Notes: a model not told the origin generated them from the letters alone. Positions 11,601 through 20,125 are shown, counted from the first letter of the stretch. The stretch is 64,000 nucleotides of DNA from Cricetomys ansorgei (GCA_026225945.1 JAMJFZ010003746.1:3356501-3420500), one strand, 5' to 3'. Numbers and translations: made by a program.

Positions 11601-14600
11601 GACCTCCGTTCTGCTACTACCTATCTATGGAATCTTAGCATCAGCCTCAGAAGTGTGTTGTGCAGTAGGTGAGGCTAGGGTCACAGTTAACTGGGGAGAG
11701 TTGGTGTCTGCCTGGCAGAATTGGCGCCTTCACTGTCTCCATCCTTTTATCACAGAGCCCAGTGGGGTGTCAGTTTGGTATCTGACAAGACTCCAAACCT
11801 GCTTCCTCCTTTCCTCCCCCTCCGCCTCCGTGTGTGTGGTATGTGCATACCAGTCTTCTGGGAACATACACTGTGCCTGTCTGCCTACCTCTGGGATGCT
11901 GGATCCTTGCTGTGAACAAGGATGTGTAAATTTTTTTAGAAGCACTGTCTTTGGTTTTGTGGTAGATGCCCACTAGTGTGAGTGCTGGATCACATGTCTC
12001 CTTCTATTTTGATTCTTTTGAGAAATCTCCATACTGATATTCACAGCGGTTCCCACTGTACTGGCTGCTCTCTCCTTGGCCTCATGTTCTGTTGTCCTAG
12101 TAGAGGCCCTGGTTCATAATCTCTGATGATTAATGTTGTATTCCAAAAGCTTCTTGGCCATTTGGGAATCATTTTTTGAGAGATTGAAGACCTCTGCCAT
12201 TTTTAATGGGTTATTTGGTATTTTTGTTGGAGTTACTGTAGTTTTTGAAACATTCAGGACATTAAGATCGTTTACCTGTTAATAAGTATACAAATGTTTC
12301 CTCCCACTCCACGGGTGTCTGTCTTAAAGTTATTATTTTTTGTTTTTTTTTGAGACAAGGTTTCTCTGTGTAGCCTTGGCTATCTTATATCTTCCCCTGT
12401 GGACCAGGCTGGCCTCACATATTAAAGGTGTGTGCCACCACCAACCAGCTAGGGTGTCTTTAAGTTTTAAAGTGTGATTTTTCTGTTTTTGTTTTGTTGC
12501 CTGTGTTTTTCGTGTCTTACCAGGCGATCATCACCATGTCCAGTACCGTGAAACATTTTTCTCTGTGTGTTTCTCTAAGTGTCTGGAATTCTACACTTAG
12601 GATTTTTAGTCTCTGTTGGGCCTGTTCTTGTGAATAGTAAAGACATGAACCAAATCTCTTCCTTTGGCCGGGGGAGACCCAGCTTTCTCAGCATAATTTG
12701 TTGACTTTCTTTTCCTCATGTGAGTGTATGAGTTCATGTGTGCATGTGGAGGCCAGAGATAGATACCTTTCTCAGTTGCTTCACCTTATATTTTGAGAGA
12801 GGGTCTCTGATTGAGCCTGGAGCCCATTAGTTAGGCTACAATGGGTGGCCATTGAGCCTCAGGGGTCCTTCAGGCTTGTGATTATAGGCATTTGTTGCCC
12901 CATCCAGCTCTTATTTGGGTACTGAGGGTCAAACTCAGGTCGTTGTAGGTGTCATATAGGTGGATATGGTTTTTTTAACTTTATTTTTTGCTATTTTTAG
13001 TGTGTGTGTGTGTGTAACAAAGGAGTTGGATCCCTGGAGCTGGAGTTCCAGGCAATTGTGAAGTGCCTGATGTGATGCTAGAATGGAGCTTGGCTTTCTG
13101 CAGGAGCAGCACATGTTGAGCCATTTCTTTTTAGCTCCCCATCTGTGTTTTAAAACTAAGATTTAATCCATTTACATTTAAAATAATTACTGATAAGATG
13201 ATCACTGCTTCCATTTTGCTGATTTTTCTGCACATCTTACAGCTTTTTTTGTTCTTGGTTTTTTGCCTGCCTTTGTTGAATTTTTGTATTGTGGATTTGA
13301 TTCTTCACATTCCGTTTTGTACATTCTAAGATACTTTCTTTCTAGTCTCCATTGTAGCTGAACAAACCATCTTGACAGCCCTCACTCTGCTGTGCAGTGG
13401 CATCAGTTTCACTCCAGTTGCGTACTGAAACTGCCTTTCATATCATCCATCTGTTACCATGGGCTAGCAGATGCTGTTGCTGGTGACCCAGGGTTTCACA
13501 GTGTAGCTCTGGCTGGCCTGGAACTCGGAGAAATCCACCTGCCTCTGTATCCCAAGTGCTGGGATTAAGGGTGTGCCCCACCATACCTGACTGGGTTTTT
13601 TTTTAGTTTTTCTTTTTCTTTTCTTTCCTTTTTTTTTTTTTTAATTACAAAATTTCTTTTATTTGCTCTTTAAATTCTATTTACCAGCATTACACTAACA
13701 CATTCCTCTGTGCATACAGTGTTTACTGGAGAACTTTGTATTTTCTTCTGTCTTCATGCTGTTTCCCTTTTTAATCTGGAAGACTCCAGATTAAAGTTTT
13801 TCTCTCCTTCTTTTCCTCCCTCCTTCTCCCCCTTTGCCCTTCTTCACTTGTTGTTTCCTTCCCTTCTAAACAGTGTCTTAAGACTGTAACCCAGGTTGGC
13901 CTTGAGCTTGCAAGCTGTGGAATGTACCACTGCAAGGAAAAGGGCTAAGCAGACAGTGAAGACCGACCAGCCTCAGAACATCAAATTAGATGACTGCATG
14001 GACTGTTTCATCAGAAGCAAAGATTAACTTTTATTAAAACTTCACTGATGCAGAACAATTTGAAATACAAAAGAATTTCTTTTGTTAAAATGTGCCAGGT
14101 GTCTGTCTATAGTCCAGGCTGCTCAGGAGGTAGGATAGGAAACAGGAGGATTGCCTGAGCCCAAGAGTTTGACATCAGTATGGGAAACTGAGAGACCCAA
14201 GTTAAAAAACAAACCAACTTGGAAGTTGAGGGTCATTTCTTTGAGTTTTGGGGGGCCTAAGAGGACAGATGGTCAAGGGCCATCAAGTGTTGTGTCTGTG
14301 CAGATGTGCATGATAGGAAGGAAAGCTGGGTATGGGGTGCATTGAATTCCCCCCTTTCTCTTCTTACTAGCTCCCTATTGAAGTGGATTTAACTAAAGCA
14401 AAGAGAGAAGATTTTGAACCGTCTGTGGAACAGGCAAGATATAACAGCTGCCGACAGAATGAAGCATTGGGACCCCCAAAACCACAAGAAACAACTTCTC
14501 CTTCCAGACCAAGCCACCCACATGATTCGGACATTAGGCTGCAGGGGGTTAAGGACAGCAGCGGCTCCTGGTACTGGACTCAGTTCCCTCCCTTTCCTCT

Positions 14601-17600
14601 TCCGCCCCTTCTCATGTGGCTTAGGTGGCTTCCACTCCTGCCTTTGAAACTAGCAAGTGGTTTTTGTGCTTCTTCAAGCCTGGTCCTTTGTGGTTAACTT
14701 GGTTTGCAGCAGTCTGGCCGCCACCATGGAGACTGACCCCACTTACCAGCGGAAACTCCGGAAGCTCCGGCAGAAGCAGCTGCAGCAGCAGTTCCGCCAG
14801 CAGATGGAGGCACGCCTGCAAGACCATGCACCCACTGCAGAGGTGGAAGCCGAGAGAGAGGGTGTGTGAGAGAGGAGATCCTGTGACTCACTCCAGGCCT
14901 TGCTTCCCTAAGGCGTCTCTAAGTTCCACATAGGACAGATGACCCAACTGAATTAGGATGGTAAAGTCTGCCCTGCACCTTCCCAGTTCCAAAGACAAGA
15001 GGATTTTTAGTGAAGTCAACAGGTCTTGATTGACATAATCTGTAGCCCTTGGGAGACAGAGGCAGGTGGGTCTGTGAGATACAGGCTAGCCTGTAACTAC
15101 ATAGTGAGATCCTGTCTCAAACAGACAGATTGTGCTTTTTTTTTTTTTTTTACCAACTTGTAGAATTTGAACTTTCAAGTAAAGAATTGCTTTGACTCTG
15201 CTTTGGGAGACTTTGCCTTTTAGATGGCTTCTGAACATCAGACAGAGCTGGAAGAGATCTGGAGCTTAAGTTGATCTGAGCTCAGGGTGTCACAGAATCA
15301 GATGTCTGTGTTGTCCTGCAGACCTCTGTGAAGGCGCTTTCCCAATCCAGGGAGCTTTGCCCATTTTCTCTGTATAAGTAAAGATGCCAGAGACAAATCA
15401 TGTGTCGCATTTGTTGTCACCCCTCAACACTGACAGTAAAATTAATGTGGGAAGACAGGAAACCATATTCACCTCTGGGCACATCATGGATAATGAATTA
15501 ACCTAAGTTTGTTCTGGCTATGCCAGGAGCTCCAAGGGCAGAGATGGAGTCCAGAATCCACTGCCCTTGTCCCACCACTGGGCTAGGCTCTTGACAATCC
15601 TGCCTTTGCTGTTAAAAAGGAAATGGGTGGGGATGTTACGCAGATGGGAAGAATGCTCCCCTAGCATCCCAAGTTCCATTGCCAGTACCACGCAGATCTG
15701 GTGTGTAGGTGGGGGCTGTTATCCCAGGAGGATTAGGTATTCAAGGCCTGCCTGGGCTACACAAGAGACTGTCTCCCACAAACAAAATAAACACACTTGG
15801 TTGTCCCCTCTCTTGTGAGTAGACTACATGCAGCGTTGGAGGTGGGACTGGGGACTAGGGACCTGAGCACCCATGTGTACTTCTGTAAGATGGGTATAGC
15901 CTCAATCCCAGAGTTGACAAGTTTTGTGACCTCTGGATTGTCCTTTTTCTCCTGTGCAAACCATAGCAGTGCTTCCAGCCCCTCCTCCAAAACACAGCAC
16001 CCCCACAACTGCCGCTTCAGAACTCAGGGAGAAAGCAGTCTTTCCAGGTAAACGACATAAGAGTAAATGCTTACAAGTATGTGTAAATTACTGCGCTAGT
16101 ACTCTTTGGCAGATACAGAATTCATGTTTCTTTTTGGTGGGGGAAGGGGGGACAGGTTGGGTGCAGTCCTGAGGATAGAACCTATGGCCTTGGCAAGGCA
16201 AGGGCGCCATCATTGAGCTATATACCCAGCACATTTCATCTTACAGGATGCATAAGAATCCCCACTTGCATTTAATTTTTCTTTTTTTTTGTTTTTTTTT
16301 AATTTTTTTTTGTTTTTGTTTTTTTCCTGAGACAGGGTTTCTCTGTTGTAACTCTGGCTGTCCTGGAACTTACTCTGTAGACCAGGTTAGCTTCGAACTC
16401 ACAGAGATCCTCCTGCCTCTGCCTCCTGAGTGCTGGGATTAAAGGTATGCGCTACCACCAACCGGCCTTGGTTTTTATTTCTTTAAAACTTTAAATTTCT
16501 TTTGAGAGGAAGGTTTATGTATGTATTATGTATGTGCTGGTACACATGTGTAGGTCAGAAGGCAACCTGTGGTAGTCAGTCCTCTCCTAGCATGTGGGTC
16601 CTGGGTCTTGAACTCAGATCATTAGTGATCTAAGGTGAGTGTCTTTTCTTGCTGAGCCATCTCTCTGGCCCTCATCTGATTTTTAGTGCCATAAAGGTTT
16701 ATAAAAATGGAAAGAGGTGACTGATGGGGACTGATTGACAAATTGACTGATGGGGGGACTCTGATACAGAATAAAATTAGCAAACTTATCAGAGGGAATT
16801 CAAAGCATGGAATTTCCCTCTCCCTCTCCCCCTTCCTCTCCCTTCCTTCCCTCCCGAAACAGGGCCTCACTGTCTGGCCTGGAACTGTCCATCTTCCTGC
16901 TCACTGCTGGCTGCAGTGAGCACCATCACACCTGTCAAAAGCTTGGAAGCTGTTGTGAACAGCACTGTGGTTCTCTCTGTAGATAACACTGAGGACAACC
17001 TTGAGATGTGGGACCTGACCCCAGATTTAGAGGACATCATTAAGCCCTTGTCTAGACAAGAACCACCCCAAACCTTGGCCACCCTCAGGAACCAGGTGAT
17101 GACCCAGGATGGTGTCCTACACAGCCTTTGCCACCAGAAGCCGCAAGAAAAGCCTGGACCTGGGCACCTGCAGACCTGCAGCACTGACCAGCATGTCCGA
17201 GGTAGCAGAGATGTGTGGAAGAGCAAAAATTCTTGGTCAGTTCTATGTAATCTAAAGGAAGGGTGCTAGTTCATTTAAAAAAGTTAAATTAGGGGAATGG
17301 GGAATGGAGCGATAGCTCAGCAGTTAACAGTGCACACTGCTCTTGCAGAGGACCTAGATTTAACTCCTGCACACATGTATTAGCTCACAACTGTCTACAA
17401 ATCCAGTTCTAAGGGATTGAATACCCCGTTTCTGCACTCTGGGCACCAGACATGCAAGTGGTGTATAGATATACAAAACATTCAAACACAAAAATAATAA
17501 AAAGTTAAGTTTTTTTTAAAAAAAAAACTTGTTGGGATAAATGGAACACAGTGGCATATTCCCATTGTATGTGAGGCCAGCCTAGGCTATACAGTGAGGT

Positions 17601-17884
17601 AGAGATAGGATTCTTATGTCTCCTTTAGGATGAAGTCTGTGGTAGAGCACTTGCCTAATGTGGTTGCAAGGCCCTGGGTTCAATCAGGCCAGGAAGGACT
17701 ATCTACAAAGAGGGGGTGGTGGTGGAGGGAGAGTGAGAGAGAGAAAGAGAAATACAGAAATGATTAGCTCTAGTTTATTGTAAAGTCAAGGCTGCCGAAT
17801 TTAAACCATTTCTCTTCCACAGAAAACTCTGAATCTCATAGGAAGAGCCAGGACCTGAAGAAAAGGAAACTGGATCCATCTTGA
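5542..17884 (+). CDS. Rad52: Rad52, single-strand annealing / recombination mediator protein (11 coding exons)
   Basis: RAD52 binds ssDNA and RPA in the nucleus, anneals complementary strands and helps load RAD51. The coding parts are 5542-5627, 8172-8273, 9067-9160, 9333-9400, 10346-10464, 11209-11284, 14371-14570, 14710-14861, 15967-16047, 16983-17201 and 17823-17884. They total 1259 nt, one short of 1260, and give 419 residues if one base is restored in exon 2 (mouse is about 420, human 418). The N-terminal annealing ring (about residues 30-210) is highly conserved. The equivalents of human Arg55 (residue 56, ISSRMAGGG) and Lys102 (residue 103, NNGKFY) are present. A basic/Gln-rich stretch ([14 protein letters not shown], about residues 264-277) matches the RPA-binding region. 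The C-terminus KKRKLDPS is the nuclear localisation signal. All borders are GT/AG and internal phases agree. As written, the ATG frame fails after codon 3. Gene identity is certain; integrity of the N-terminus is not. Confidence 0.95.
5905..6090 (+). mobile_element. B3-like SINE
   Basis: 'aaaggtggctcagcaggtaa', 'tgggacccacatggtaaaaa' and 'agaactgactcctacaggtt' are B3 blocks; A-rich tail near 6065. Confidence 0.7.
6490..6562 (+). mobile_element. ID SINE
   Basis: 'gcttgcttagccagcatgag' and 'ccttgggttctgtcc' followed by an A-rich tail: a BC1-type ID element lacking its 5' tip. Confidence 0.55.
6808..6836. repeat. (TA)n-rich tract
   Basis: Alternating TATATA/TACGTATATATG. Confidence 0.8.
7025..7200 (-). 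mobile_element. B2 SINE
   Basis: 'gggggtgctgggagctgaac', 'tcttctggaagagcagcaaa', 'ctcatctctccagccc' on the + strand read as reverse B2. Its 5' part is lost. Confidence 0.8.
8172..8273 (+). CDS. Rad52: Rad52 exon 3
   Basis: The exon has 34 whole codons, starting [17 protein letters not shown] and ending MAGGGQK. It is phase 0 at both ends, with acceptor 'gtag' and donor 'gtaaga'. It contains the Arg equivalent to human Arg55, which contacts ssDNA, followed by an in-frame ATG at 8253 (residue 57). Confidence 0.95.
8540..8685 (-). mobile_element. B1 SINE
   Basis: 'gagacagggtttctctgtgt' through 'ctcccaagtgctgaggctag'. It lies in Rad52 intron 3. Confidence 0.88.
8686..9066. other. Rest of Rad52 intron 3
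   Basis: Contains a (CAAAA)n tract at 8948-8973 and A/T-rich sequence up to the exon 4 acceptor; an ID/B4-like block lies near 8700-8780. Confidence 0.5.
9067..9160 (+). CDS. Rad52: Rad52 exon 4
   Basis: It encodes [16 protein letters not shown] and onward to SITQQNV, part of the ring domain. The acceptor is 'ttgtag', the donor 'gtaagt'. The exon ends with one base of the next Asp codon. Confidence 0.95.
9333..9400 (+). CDS. Rad52: Rad52 exon 5
   Basis: It encodes [20 protein letters not shown] and QLK. The Lys in NNGK matches human Lys102 of the inner DNA-binding groove. The acceptor is 'cctag', the donor 'gtgagg'. Confidence 0.95.
9401..10345. other. Rad52 intron 5
   Basis: Mostly unique. 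An ancient reverse B1-like monomer lies at about 9805-9925, around 'ggtctcagtatgtagcctaa'. A short (GT)n is at 9585-9598. Confidence 0.5.
10346..10464 (+). CDS. Rad52: Rad52 exon 6
   Basis: It encodes [20 protein letters not shown] and onward to VTDGLKRAL, the most conserved core of the annealing domain. The last Arg codon is split AG|G across the intron. The acceptor is 'ctcag', the donor 'gtaagg'. Confidence 0.96.
10465..11208. other. Rad52 intron 6, no repeat recognised
   Basis: Unique sequence with moderate G+C. Open frames here are short and lack family resemblance. Confidence 0.55.
11209..11284 (+). CDS. Rad52: Rad52 exon 7
   Basis: It encodes [20 protein letters not shown] and KLPRQ, the end of the ring-forming domain. 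The acceptor is 'ctgtag', the donor 'gtatgt'. Confidence 0.96.
11285..11935. other. Rad52 intron 7, proximal unique part
   Basis: No repeat or exon recognised; a pyrimidine-rich patch sits near 11805-11830. Confidence 0.5.
11940..12716 (-). mobile_element. Old L1 ORF2 fragment split by a B1
   Basis: 'aatctccatactgatattca', 'gggttatttggtatttttgt' and 'tctcagcataatttgttgac' are antisense L1 ORF2 blocks in collinear order. A B1 interrupts it at 12340-12450. Confidence 0.6.
12340..12450 (-). mobile_element. B1 SINE inside L1
   Basis: 'gagacaaggtttctctgtgt' and 'ggaccaggctggcctcacat', with an internal deletion before 'attaaaggtgtgtgccacca'. Confidence 0.8.
12718..12960 (-). mobile_element. B4 SINE
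   Basis: 'tgtgcatgtggaggccagag', 'gagagagggtctctgattga' and 'gtactgagggtcaaactcag': the ID-B1 composite structure of reverse B4. Confidence 0.75.
13000..13140 (-). mobile_element. B2 SINE, truncated
   Basis: Starts with (GT)n at 13000-13014; 'tccctggagctggagttcca' and 'gttgagccatttctttttag' are reverse B2 blocks. Confidence 0.65.
13141..13480. other. Unassigned A/T-rich intron sequence
   Basis: Nothing recognised; possibly a further decayed L1 segment. Confidence 0.4.
13481..13600 (-). mobile_element. B1 SINE
   Basis: 'cagggtttcacagtgtagct' to 'agtgctgggattaagggtgt', with T-rich flank at 13594-13640. Confidence 0.75.
13601..14095. other. Rad52 intron 7, T-rich then unique
   Basis: Pyrimidine-rich stretches at 13600-13645 and 13800-13870; otherwise nothing recognised. 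Confidence 0.45.
14096..14205 (+). mobile_element. Old B1/7SL-type SINE
   Basis: 'gtgccaggtgtctgtctata' to 'gagacccaagttaaaaaaca'; more Alu-like than the other B1 copies, so probably an early member. Confidence 0.5.
14371..14570 (+). CDS. Rad52: Rad52 exon 8
   Basis: It encodes [20 protein letters not shown] and onward to GVKDSSGS plus TG of a Cys codon. This is the linker between the ring and the RPA-binding segment and is Ser/Pro rich. The donor is 'gtactg'. The following intron is only 139 nt; its first part stays open in frame and ends at a TAA at 14695-14697. Confidence 0.93.
14710..14861 (+). CDS. Rad52: Rad52 exon 9 (RPA-binding region)
   Basis: It begins [20 protein letters not shown] after completing Cys249, followed by Gln-rich [13 protein letters not shown]. 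This region binds RPA in human RAD52. The donor 'gtgtgt' lies inside a GAGAGAG/GTGTGT stretch, and phase agrees with exon 10. Confidence 0.9.
15030..15135 (+). mobile_element. B1 SINE, 5'-truncated
   Basis: 'cccttgggagacagaggcag' to 'gatcctgtctcaaacag' in Rad52 intron 9. Confidence 0.65.
15150..15614. other. Rad52 intron 9, unique part
   Basis: No repeat or exon recognised after the T tract at 15136-15151. Confidence 0.45.
15615..15792 (+). mobile_element. B4/RSINE-like composite SINE
   Basis: An ID-like head ('gggaagaatgctcccctagc') joins a B1-like tail ('aaggcctgcctgggctacac'). Confidence 0.5.
15967..16047 (+). CDS. Rad52: Rad52 exon 10
   Basis: It encodes [20 protein letters not shown] and REKAVFP. 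The acceptor is 'catag', the donor 'gtaaac'. From memory, rodents lack most of the human FLAGVTQELIKTLED block at this junction, and it is absent here too. Confidence 0.92.
16130..16232 (-). mobile_element. ID-like remnant
   Basis: 'ctgaggatagaacctatggc' and 'cattgagctatatacccagc' are the reverse ID/B4 blocks, 80 nt past Rad52 exon 10. Confidence 0.45.
16325..16468 (-). mobile_element. B1 SINE
   Basis: 'gagacagggtttctctgttg' (the gttgtaac form) to 'gtgctgggattaaaggtatg', with a long T/G-rich tail at 16278-16325. Confidence 0.9.
16500..16676 (-). mobile_element. B3-like SINE
   Basis: 'gtaggtcagaaggcaacctg', 'gtgggtcctgggtcttgaac' and 'gagccatctctctggccc' reversed. Confidence 0.7.
16983..17201 (+). 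CDS. Rad52: Rad52 exon 11 (RAD51-interaction region)
   Basis: It encodes [20 protein letters not shown] and onward to CSTDQHVR. The acceptor is 'ctgtag'. The best donor is CGAG|gtagca at 17201/17202, because the single leftover G joins AA of exon 12 to make Glu. The mouse protein, as I recall it, has GSR before that Glu. This would need a donor after 17211, where the sequence here reads 'atgtgt', so the 3' end may be shifted by 9 nt. Confidence 0.85.
17300..17510 (+). mobile_element. B2 SINE
   Basis: 'ggagcgatagctcagcagtt' to 'aatcaataaaaag'-like A-rich tail, in Rad52 intron 11. Confidence 0.8.
17540..17760 (+). mobile_element. B4-like composite SINE
   Basis: A B1-like part ('gtgaggccagcctaggctat') is followed by an ID part ('ggtagagcacttgcctaatg', 'gccctgggttcaatcaggcc'). 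Confidence 0.5.
17823..17884 (+). CDS. Rad52: Rad52 exon 12, C-terminus and NLS
   Basis: It encodes [20 protein letters not shown] and then TGA at 17882-17884. The lysine/arginine cluster is the nuclear localisation signal conserved at the extreme RAD52 C-terminus. The acceptor is 'tccacag'. Confidence 0.95.
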
Positions 17885-18205
17885 AGCTCAAGACATTACT
17901 GGATTCTGTCACAAGGACTTCATTTTGGTCACAACATTGTCCCCAAGGCTTTACACCTTGGTTTATTCTGAACTCATTAGAGGACTTTGGAGTGTACTGT
18001 AAAGGAAGCCAACTATAAAGAAGCTGTCATACCCTGTGTTGGGAGGGAGGCTAAAAGATAAAATGCCTTACCATTTTGGCTCTGCAAGTTTTTTACTATT
18101 ATTCACTCCAAAGCTACTGAATTAAGAGATTTTAGGAATTTGCTGGCTGCCTTCCATTTAGTGACTGTTACCTACATTAAATTATGTTTGATCTCATCTT
18201 TCCTT
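17885..18205 (+). other. Rad52: Rad52 3' UTR (end inferred)
   Basis: Sequence after the stop carries no reading frame or repeat. An ATTAAA at 18176-18181 is the only poly(A)-type hexamer before the B1 that starts near 18240, so cleavage shortly after it is likely. No AATAAA occurs in this stretch. Confidence 0.5.
18176..18181 (+). promoter_or_regulatory. Candidate Rad52 poly(A) signal (ATTAAA)
   Basis: This ATTAAA lies 292 nt after the Rad52 stop codon and is followed by T-rich sequence from about 18185. Confidence 0.45.
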
Positions 18206-18234
18206 TGGCTCCTGGTTTTTTGTTTTCCTTTTTG

Positions 18235-18350
18235 GTTTTTTTGTTTTTTTTTTTCCGAGACAGGGTTTCTCTGTTGTCACTCTGGCTGTCCTGGAACTCA
18301 CTCTGTAGACCAGGCTGGCCTTGAACTCACAGAGATCTGCTTGCCTCTGC
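18235..18350 (-). mobile_element. B1 SINE truncated at a sharp boundary
   Basis: The reverse B1 runs cleanly from 'gagacagggtttctctgttg' to 'atctgcttgcctctgc' and then stops before the 'cctcccaagtgctgggatta' part; G+C-rich unrelated sequence begins at once. Confidence 0.85.
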
Positions 18351-18752
18351 ATGAGCCTGTAACACCCCCCTCAGCTGCTGCAGCTGAGCTGACAGGGCAA
18401 TTCTGCTGATGAGGCGGAGCCTGGCCAGTCCTTAGGCCAAGCGAGCCTCAGAGCCCCAAGAGGCAAAGCCTTGGTGGAGCAATCTATTCATGGTCTTTGT
18501 TAGTGTTTGTATTCAGCTTGGACAGAAATGAAGGATATCCTGGCATTAGGGAACCCAGAAACCCCAGAAACCACATAGCTGAGGTGGGGAAGGTGTCCTC
18601 AATGGGAAGGTATCTTGAAGCTTCCCCAGTGTTGCAGCTCTGAAGGGAAATATCCCCGGCTGAACTGAGGTGTTCTTCTCTCCATGACTGTCTCCACTTG
18701 GGAGGAAGGCAGCAGCCAGAGTGCAGACTGTAGAAGGCTGCTCGCTCGCGCG

Positions 18753-18824
<72 letters not shown>

Positions 18825-19725
18825 AGGATGGTCTGTGATTGGTGGGATTTTTTGGCCTTATTTGGCTAGTCTGGATGAGTGTTGAAGGACTCAGTTTAGG
18901 ACCAGGTGTGTTAGTTGGGGCCACTTCTGTGCTGCTCTGCCAGGTTGGAGACCCCACAGCCAGCTGGGAGTGGGTCCCTGATAGTCCCAGGGGAGAGCTT
19001 TCCTAACTGGGGTCCGGGGTGGGGGGAGGGAAGAGGTCCCAGAACCCCACGGCCTTGCAGAGCCAGAGCCAGTCTCTCCCTTAAAGGGGAAATATGCTGG
19101 CTCTCTAGGTCCTCGGCACCACTTGGGACTCATGATGGGCACAAGTTGTGGCCAGGGCCTGGGGGTCCCCAGCAGGGTAGCAAGGGAGCCAAGTAGCAGC
19201 CCTGAAAGGCAGCTGGCAGCAGGAGGGGCTAGGCTGCTGGGAAATGTCAAATAGGCTCCCCAGCAGAAACACAGCTGGCAGTGAGGTGCCATTTGGGGCT
19301 GGGAGCAGGCAGCCAGCAGCCCAATCCTTACCAAGGTCCTCCTGTTTTCATGGCCGCCTGCAGGGCCCACTATGAAACAGTCCATGACTGGCAGAGGAAG
19401 CTTGGCTGCTGTATACCTAGAGGAGGCAGGGGCCAGGAGGGCTGGTCTTGGCAAGGGATGGGGTAAGGAGTTCCCTCCACACAGAGGGGTCCACAGAGCC
19501 CAGGCTGAGGGGCCGCTCAGTAAGTATAGAGGGGCATGTGGGGGCAGAGCCCTCCACAGAGGTGGGAGCCTGGGGCTGAGGGCTCCGCATGCCATGGAGC
19601 CCCTACAGTCTCGGTTCGACTTGACTTACAGTAAGGAAGAACCTTCCAATCAGGATGCTCAGCCTCTCCTTTCTAGCATGTTTTCAGGTGCAGAAAATCT
19701 TGAGAGTGGATAATACACAGGGTAA
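18351..19725. other. G+C-rich intergenic block, origin not identified
   Basis: No SINE or known exon recognised. Contains a compound microsatellite at 18741-18825. A 234-codon frame on the - strand (18891-19595) is rich in Pro/Leu/Ala and looks like chance in G+C-rich DNA. It could be internal sequence of the LTR-type element that follows. Confidence 0.4.
18741..18825. repeat. Compound (CTCG)(CT)n(TA)n(TG)n microsatellite
   Basis: CG-containing CTCGCTCGCGCG leads into about 13 CT, about 11 TA (one G) and about 13 TG units without spacer. Confidence 0.95.
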
Positions 19726-19941
19726 AGTGTGAGCCCTTTGAGGCATGAGTGGCTTGGCCCCATTTCCTCCTCAGACTATTCTAACTGCAATAATCTAGGC
19801 CATTTCAAAGGCAGGAAAGTAGCCAGTTCAGGGTGAGAACCAACCACCAATCACTGACCAGCCACTGATCACTGAACTTGAAATCCTACCAGTCCCAGGC
19901 CACCCTGGAAAGCAACCCTCCCTCGCCGCCAAGAAACCCTA

Positions 19942-19947
19942 TATAAA
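19942..19947 (+). promoter_or_regulatory. TATA box of LTR-like promoter
   Basis: TATAAA in 'ccctatataaagagctgcac', with start expected 25-32 nt downstream, on or just before the GCC repeat. Confidence 0.55.
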
Positions 19948-19971
19948 GAGCTGCACTCTGCTTATTTCACA

Positions 19972-20004
19972 GCCGCCGCCGCCGCCGCCGCCGCCACCGC
20001 CACC
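19972..20004. repeat. (GCC)n trinucleotide repeat
   Basis: Eight pure GCC units followed by ACC GCC ACC. Confidence 0.95.
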
Positions 20005-20038
20005 GCTCTCTTCCTCCTAGTCTGGGTTTTCCCCTTCC

Positions 20039-20044
20039 AATAAA
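20039..20044 (+). promoter_or_regulatory. AATAAA of LTR-like element
   Basis: Poly(A) signal with 'tctcttgtgagatttg' GT/T-rich sequence after it. It is also the first AATAAA downstream of Rad52, so could serve as a read-through terminator. Confidence 0.5.
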
Positions 20045-20125
20045 TCTCTTGTGAGATTTGCTGCATGGTGTGACTGTCATCTGGGCAAAGTAAAGCAGAG
20101 ATGTAACACCAGATCTGGGAGATTT

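Larger units (their letters stand above)
19730..20125 (+). mobile_element. Solo LTR-like element (boundaries uncertain)
   Basis: In LTR order there are CCAAT-type boxes (about 19848), a TATAAA (19942-19947), a likely start region on a GCC repeat, AATAAA at 20039-20044 and a short U5-like tail ending near 'gagatttaaca'. Spacing TATA to AATAAA (about 95 nt) suits a retroviral R region. I could not identify the terminal TG or a target duplication, nor name the family. Confidence 0.5.

Noticed and set aside
16867..17226. 119-codon frame on the - strand opposite Rad52 exon 11
   Set aside because: Mirror of a real exon; the + strand frame matches RAD52.
18891..19595. 234-codon open frame on the - strand
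   Set aside because: Pro/Leu/Ala/Trp-rich in G+C-rich DNA, no recognisable domain, overlaps other open frames on both strands and includes no splice or promoter context.
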